From NCBI GenBank assembly GCA_947652605.1, contig OX393581.1, forward strand, positions 48,135,924 through 48,199,923: a DNA stretch of 64,000 nucleotides, read 5' to 3'. The stretch is from Elmis aenea. Its lineage: Eukaryota > Arthropoda > Insecta > Coleoptera > Elmidae. Under the pieces are notes generated by a model. That model was given only the letters and a program-made list of their open reading frames with translations, was not told the DNA's origin and searched no databases. Positions 58,235 through 64,000 of the stretch are shown piece after piece. Both the position numbers and the translations under genes were made by a program. The stretch's first letter is position 1, and each line of letters opens with the position of its first letter.

Positions 58235-59069
58235 TACAGGGTGTCCCAGATTACATTTTCAACATGGGGATGTCGCTTATTGTAGGAGATACAGGTTTGT
58301 TTAAATTAGTTGAATTATTCTTTAGGATGAGAGAAGCCACAATCAGTTTTTAAAAGTACAAAATTGCTCGTGCTTCAAATTTTATAGCAAAAAAATATGA
58401 AAATGTCAAATTTCTTTTTTCTCTCATAACTTTTTTGTCTTAATTATTAAATCAATTTTATTTGTACCTTCTGAAGGTACTTTTTAATGTAGAATGTAAT
58501 AGTTATCTTCGGTTTTTTCATCACTTTTCATTTTTGAGATATTACCCCCAACTTCATTTTATCTTATGGGTCGTCAAGCTGGCTTTGAAATAGTTCGATG
58601 TGCTTTTTTTCCTCTTTCTAACGATATATCTTTTGTCATAGCTGTTTTTATAAATAACTTGGAAAATCAAAAAAGAACGTATTTACCGACATTATTCTAA
58701 TTTAGATATGAAACATGTTAAACAGGCAAGTTGGCTTTGCAATAATTAAATGTGCTTTTTTTCTCCTCTTTCTAGTGATATATGACTCGTCGTCTGTTTA
58801 GATAATAGTTACATTCTAAATAAAAAAGTACCTTCAGAATGTACCAATAAAATGTATTTAATGATTAAGATAAAAGAGTTATGAGAAAAAAAAGAAAGAC
58901 ATTTTCATATTTTTTGCTATAACATCTGAAGCACGACGAATTTTATACTTTTAAAAATTGATTGTGGCTCCTCCCATACTAAGGAACAATTCATCTAATT
59001 TAAACAAACCTGCATCTCTTATAATAAGCGAGATCCCCACGCTGGAAATGTAATCTGGGACACCTTGTA
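58235..59069. mobile_element. TACAGGGTGTCCCAGATTAC fold-back, 835 bp
   Basis: The left end TACAGGGTGTCCCAGATTACATTTTC pairs with the right end inverse (ACCTTGTA at 59069). The arms include AAACCTGCATCTCTTATAATAAGCGAGATCCCCA, and the centre lies near 58650. ATGTCG begins 35 bp from the left terminus. Confidence 0.88.
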
Positions 59070-60300
59070 TAAAGTTATGATATAATAATATAAGTTTTAG
59101 CTAAAGATTTTTAACTGACAAGTTTTTCCGATGTAAGTGTAGTTGTTTTTGGGCGAAACGTTTCGCGATTCCGGCTGCACGGAGAGTTCCCTTGGGATGC
59201 AATACGGAAAGGACCCAGATGTTCCACAAAGCTATTTATTTAATTTGCCAGTTAACAAGAAACCCAACAGACGCGCTCATTCGTATCACGAACTATCGAT
59301 ACAGATTCGTTAAACGTTCGATAACAATTTCAGTATTTGTTTAAACAAAACTCACACTTTATTAAAATTATAAATGCACAAATATTGTTCATTACGTCAA
59401 ACAAAAATAAAATAAATTAACTACAGTCTCAAAATATCAATGTTTTAAACGTTAGATATTTTATTAAAGCTTGATTGGTACGTATTTTACCTTCTATAAC
59501 TTTTACTAAATATCTCTCAGTAGGTACAATCTTTAGAGCGTCTGGTAAATTCTTTGGATACTGTGGGGATATTGTTTTAAATTGATTTTTAAAGTATTTT
59601 AAGCATCTTTTTACGACAATATTTAAAAAAAAACTCTCATCAGTAGTTTTATACACAGTGGCGTAGCTAAAGGGCGGGGGGACTCGAAACAGTCAAATTC
59701 ACTCCAATAAAAATAACGCGTGAATTCATAATTTTACTAAAGAAAAAAAGGGGATTACTGATTCTAAATAAGTAACTGAGACTGGTGTCTCTAATAATGG
59801 AGTCATTATAATAATTATATTGCCACTTACAGATACAAAGATTTGAATTATATTTCACTGAATTTGTACTTTGATAGTTGGCTTTGAGAACCGAACGAAT
59901 TTAAATCCCTAATTAACAGGCACTTGTTGTGGGAGATGGCTAGACCTTATAACACTTATTATTCATACTTGTACACACCTTAAAAAAAAACAACAGGCAA
60001 AAACATTCTCTTCTACTTTCTTGAAGTCCAACACGACACTAAATCCATGACTTTCCGAAAATTCCAAGAATCGAAAAAACTTTGGACAGGAAACTTTCTT
60101 TAATGTAAAGAAATTTGTGTTAAAAAAAATACTTGAAACTCTCACAAATAACGTACCATCAAAAACATACGGTTGAAGCTGCAAGACCAACTTGAAGGAC
60201 CATGAGCCGATCAGATGCCTGAAACTTGTACGATAAATTTAGTACGTGTATGAGACATTTTGGAAAATGATGATTTCAGCGGGTACCAGCCTGAGGAAAG
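59070..60300. other. Intergenic with GC-rich islands
   Basis: A GC-richer block at about 59145-59230 is open in several frames on both strands, and I could not fix splice sites. CAGTGGCGTAGCTAAAGGGCGGGGGG at about 59658 looks like one hAT end, with no partner found. At about 60163-60230 an acceptor/donor-bounded stretch on the minus strand (TTTCAG ... GATG|GTACGT) may be an exon. Confidence 0.35.
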
Positions 60301-60458
60301 CCTGAAAAAAAACCTAACCAACGCGCCTGCCTAAGAATCAATCTAATATCGACGAGCCGAAAGAAAATAACCGCACGATTGCGAAACGGCGCCACCGGAC
60401 ACGGTATAATTTTGAACCGAACGCAACGCAGCTAAAAAAAAAATCCAAAACGACTCAC

Positions 60459-60866
60459 CGTTACCGCCCCTTCTTGCTTCGCATTCCTCGCACCTACCTG
60501 CAAAAACAGAAAATATATTTAGTACAAAACATTGCTGGATTATAAAAATCACTGGCTGGGCGCACACAAAACAATGAACGAAAAATTATCACCGCCAAAT
60601 ATGATAAAAATATAGAATTAAAATTCAACATGCATGAAATTTAGCAAACTGCAACTCGATGGGTCCACAGTCCACAGTAATCCACTTTTCACATCCAAAA
60701 AACAAAAAATACTAACCTTGTATGCAGTGTCCCGACGCTATAATCCTGGAGTTTGATCATGAACCTCGCACACAAAAACAATACACTTTAGTCTTCGATA
60801 TCTTCGATCAAACATTAAGAAGTCCACACCCGTACACCGCTAGCACCTAATATAATCCAACTTGTA
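60459..60866 (-). CDS. Candidate 5' exons of a minus-strand gene
   Basis: A GC-richer block begins after a strong acceptor (TTTGTTTCAG, exon start 60866), contains an ATG at 60760 and ends with donor CAAG|GTTAGT at 60717. It gives 'MIKLQDYSVGTLHT'. An acceptor at about 60494 would join it in phase to a 35-bp exon (RCEECEARRGGN) with donor ACG|GTGAGT at 60459. The splice signals are good, but the peptide is short and unrecognised, and downstream exons could not be assigned, so this may be a 5' UTR and promoter. Confidence 0.3.
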
Positions 60867-60977
60867 CTGAAACAAACAAAAAATCTATTTGAAAAAACAC
60901 AATAAAACTTTATTTACTAATGCTTTAATTTTCTATAATTTATTATTGCCCACAAAAATAATAATACTTTGTTCATA

Positions 60978-61507
60978 CCACGTAGGGTTTCTTTCCCGGG
61001 ATCCCGGCTCATTTTAAGCTATTTTATATTTCCCGGAAAATGCTTTTTGTCCCGGGAATTCCCGGGTTTTAAAAAAAGTTTATTTTCGTTTATTTTGTGC
61101 CAAGATCTTTGTAATACTATCACAACTTATCAGAATTTAATATAGATATCTGTACTAACAGCAAATTATGGAAAAACTTTTTTTTATATCAAAATAATTT
61201 TTCTCCTTTATATTTTCTTGCAGTATGGCGTAAAGAAGCCCGGTCTTCATAACAAAGTTAATATCTTCAAAATTCTTTTACAGTTTTATTTTTGTGTACC
61301 CTGGTAATTGGAAGCAAAATAGCTTATGAATGAAATTTTATTGATAAAAGCGATGTTTCTTTGCTGCTAGACGCTCTCAAGAAAATTTCACCTACATCAA
61401 TAGAGACTGAGAGAGCATTTTATGCAGAATGACTTTTTGCTAATAAATTAAGAAAAATAATAATTGACCGAAGCATAGATCACCTTTGTTTTCTTAAATC
61501 ACATTAC
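60978..61507 (+). pseudogene. hAT transposon remnant with C-terminal dimerisation region
   Basis: A CCCGGG-rich terminus (AGGGTTTCTTTCCCGGGATCCCGG, then CCCGGGAATTCCCGGG) at about 60985-61070 is typical of one hAT group. At 61343-61507 the frame 'DKSDVSLLLDALKKISPTSIETERAF', a stop, then 'LFANKLRKIIIDRSIDHLCFLKSHY' matches the conserved C-terminal hAT dimerisation region (ER-x-F-S...R-x-x-L-x-D-x-x-x-x-L-x-F-L). Most of the transposase is deleted, and a TGA replaces the Ala-Gly-type linker. The right terminus was not found. Confidence 0.8.
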
Positions 61508-61570
61508 AAAAGTTCATTGTAAAAATTATATTATTGTGTTCATAAATATGAAATTGCAATAAAGTGACAT

Positions 61571-62220
61571 GGATTACAAAAGTCTTAATCAGATAGACCA
61601 CATCCTTGTAAGTAAAAGAAACCAGTAAACCATAAAAGATGTAAGGACGTGCAGAGGAGCCTGTGCAGACTCCGATCACTTTATGGTTACTGCAAATATC
61701 AGACAAAAAATTATAAGGATAACGAGAAAGAAAAATCGACAAAGCAAATGGTATGTGGAAAAGTTAAACTGTGCCAAGGTAAGAAATAGATACAAAGAAA
61801 AGCTGAAACAGCAACTAGCAGAAGAATACAAGGAGGGGGATGTAGAATCAGAATGGGGAAGTATCAAAGAAAGCATAATAATTATTGTAGCAGTTGAAAA
61901 GGAGGTAGGGCTGATGAAAAATAAACTGAGGAACGAATGGTTCGATGAAAAATGCGCAGAAATAACAGGAAAAAAGATTCAAGCAAGGATTAAATGGATA
62001 AGAACAAACAGCACACTAGATAAAGAAGAATATGAAAAAATAAGAAAAAAACGCTAAGAAAATAAGAGAGAATGAATAGATAATAAAATGAGAGAAATTG
62101 AACAAGAACGGTCTAATACAAATTACAAACACGAAAAAAATTTACAAGAAATTTAAAAAACAAAACAAAACATAAAGGTAAAACCTTAGAGACATAGACA
62201 AAGTAAGCTACATTTGTAAG
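61571..62220 (+). pseudogene. RTE-like non-LTR retrotransposon fragment (endonuclease end and linker)
   Basis: The frame begins 'DYKSLNQIDHILVSKRN', has one stop, then 'DVRTCRGACADSDHFMVTANIR'. This is the end of an APE-type endonuclease with its catalytic SDH motif. It runs to 62057 as a charged linker (WYVEKLNCAKVRNRYKEKL, EWFDEKCAEITGKK) typical of RTE-like ORF2 before the reverse transcriptase. Decayed linker sequence (MREIEQERSNTNY) continues past the stop to about 62200. The reverse transcriptase domain is absent. Confidence 0.8.
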
Positions 62221-62682
62221 TGAAATTAACAATCACGTATTAATTTTTTCACCTTCATTGCAATTCCAAAACAGTTATACAAATTCGCTTTGCTGTGTCA
62301 GTAATGGGAATTTTTTTAATTTTTTATTAGGTTATTAAAAAATTGTAATCACATCTTCTCTTGTAATTAAAGAACATCAAAATGGTAGACACAAAACATA
62401 TTTCAACGAAAATTGAGCTTGTTGCAGTTTAAAGTAATCTAATTTCATATCGTAAACGTTGAAATGGAAAAGCGGTATTTTTCTACTTTTACAGATAAGT
62501 ATAATCTCTATTGCTCATAGCGAAAAGTCGACCCTGGTATTTTCAATTTATCAATCTACATTTCGTCTTTAATATCAAAAAAATATGCAGTAAGTAATGT
62601 TACATTAACTTCTTTGTAATACTACGTCGTCCGAATACAGAATTATTTTCACTCCATTTTACGTTAAAATGAAATTTTTACG
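62221..62682. other. AT-rich intergenic DNA
   Basis: Nothing is recognised. Confidence 0.4.
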
Positions 62683-63464
62683 TACAGGGTGGTCTACATA
62701 GAAGGGTCACTATTGGGATCTCGTAAACGGTAAGAACTACAAAGAATTTTAAATTAGACAAATCGTTCTACTTTCTGAGATATATTCAGTGATGCTTTAA
62801 TGTTTTCCAAAAGTTCCATGGCATGCCACATAATAAACAAAAATCAAAATGGGCTCTTTTTGAATCGTTTATAACTCGGTTGTAGGTATTTGATGGTACA
62901 AAAATATTTTTGGGAAAAAAGTTGTAGATTTTTGTAAAAGGGAAACATTACAAAAATATTTTTGTAGCATCAAGTATAGCCGAGTTTTTAACGATTTAAA
63001 AAAAAATGCCCATTTTGATTGTTGTTTATTATCTGGCGTGTCATGGAACTTTTTTGAAACATTAAAGCAGTGCTTTCCAACCTGTGGGGCGCGCCCCCCT
63101 AGGGGGGCGCGAGACTATCGCAAGGGGGGCGCGCAGCTGTTACCAAAATATCATTTTTGAATACAAACAAACAAAAAGAACTTTGTTTACACAGAATATT
63201 GTGTATTGTTTTGTAGTCCATTAAATAATTCTTATTTATCAGAACAGTATTTATAAAATTAGATTGTAACAAAAAGTGAGGGGGGCGCAAAAAAAATTTT
63301 ATGAAAAAGGGGGGCGGAGGTAAAAAAAGGTTCGAAACCACTGCATTAAAGTATCACTGAATAGGTTCTCAGAAAGGGGTACAATTTGTCTAATTTAAAC
63401 TTTTTTGTAGCTCTTACTGTTTACGAGATCCAAGTAGTTGTCCTTCTATGTAGACCAGCCTATA
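62683..63464. mobile_element. TACAGGGTGG fold-back interrupted by a hAT MITE
   Basis: The left end TACAGGGTGGTCTACATAGAAGGGTC and right end GTCCTTCTATGTAGACCAGCCTATA are inverted copies of the 53208-53988 family. ATCTCG starts 35 bp from the left end. A 276-bp hAT-type element sits in the right arm at 63068-63343. Confidence 0.88.
63068..63343. mobile_element. hAT-type MITE with 8-bp duplication CATTAAAG
   Basis: The ends CAGTGCTTTCCAACCTGTGGGGCGC and the inverse GGTTCGAAACCACTG are flanked by CATTAAAG on both sides (63060-63067, 63344-63351). GC-rich GGGGGGCGC tracts lie next to both ends. Removing it restores the host fold-back's ACATTAAAGTATCACTG block. Confidence 0.92.
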
Positions 63465-64000
63465 TTCTAAATATTTTCAACTTTAATTTTATTGCATGAA
63501 GAACATAACTTAAGATATATTAAATTTCACCACGATTACAACAACTCGTTGTTTCCTAATTCAAGCACAACTTTATGAAAATAAATTGAATCAGCTAAAA
63601 GTTTAACTTTACAGAAAAACTAAAAATGGATAAGTTTGCATTCATGTGAACATTTCAAAACATTACCGACAATTTAATTGGAACAATTACCCTATGAAAA
63701 GTGGTGTATTGTTATATTTGCAATGATATACCTCAAATAAATAAAGATCCCTTAAAACAATATAAGTTGTAGTTGGGTAAAAAATGTTAACTACAATTTA
63801 TTTTACTTGATAACTTTCATTGCTTGCAAACAAACTACTGTAGTACCATAAAGTGCAAAAATTACCAAATTACGCAAAGGAATTAACAATTTTTTTTTTA
63901 AATATTGTAAAATAAAATATAAAATAAGTTAACATTTAGTTAAAATATATTAGCAATTAAATCACTCGAGATTTTTTCCCTAGCCAAATAGAAACACAAT
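63465..64000. other. AT-rich intergenic DNA to the window end
   Basis: No gene or bounded repeat is seen. Confidence 0.4.

Noticed and set aside
1..64000. CRISPR array, bacterial operon or prophage content
   Set aside because: No regularly spaced repeats with unique spacers; genes are split by introns and are animal-type; the palindromic repeats are dispersed transposons.
1..64000. tRNA or rRNA genes
   Set aside because: I looked for cloverleaf-like arms with a T-loop GTTCRA core and for rRNA-like GC-rich conserved blocks and found none that I could support by eye.

Overview
This window looks like nuclear DNA from an insect. It is strongly AT-rich, its introns are mostly 50-65 bp, it carries several insect-type DNA transposon families, and its few genes are conserved animal genes. 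A beetle is my best guess, from the abundance of fold-back elements beginning TACAGGGTG, but the order of insect is inference. I saw no bacterial operons, CRISPR arrays, rRNA or tRNA genes.

Recognisable host genes sit mainly in a compact block at about 23.7-37.0 kb. In order they are: ITPK1 (minus, four exons); SMG9 (plus, seven exons), head-to-head with ITPK1 across a 467-bp shared promoter; an unrecognised Ser/Lys-rich protein (minus, about 474-514 aa); a Flattop/CFAP126 homologue (minus, three 3' exons found, first exon not found); and RIOK1 (minus, two exons). A sixth gene, a NHLH/HEN (HLH4C-type) bHLH factor, lies at 49.5-50.4 kb and may have a further upstream exon at 46.2 kb. I assembled the splice structures by hand from GT/AG sites with matching phases. 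Weaker exon-like islands lie at 8.9-9.3, 15.4 and 60.4-60.9 kb.

Most of the rest is mobile DNA. Elements bounded by recognisable termini and target duplications include: a decayed piggyBac (TTAA), a PIF/Harbinger-like element (TAA) and a 165-bp Harbinger-like hairpin (TTA), a mariner-like element keeping the start of its transposase (TA), a Tigger/pogo-like MITE (TA), and several hAT-type elements (8-bp duplications). Non-LTR retrotransposon debris includes a Jockey-type fragment between two 317-bp direct repeats and two RTE-like fragments. The dominant class is long palindromic fold-back elements with TACAGGGTG ends and arms of up to about 800 bp.

The most novel-looking signal is in those fold-backs. 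Many with unrelated interiors share a second block (ATCTCG, inside a CTC-N11-GAG dyad) starting exactly 35 bp from the terminus, with family-specific sequence between. This looks like a bipartite transposase site held at fixed spacing. One such 1.2-kb palindrome sits inside an intron of SMG9, an mRNA-surveillance gene, where it would be transcribed as a long hairpin.
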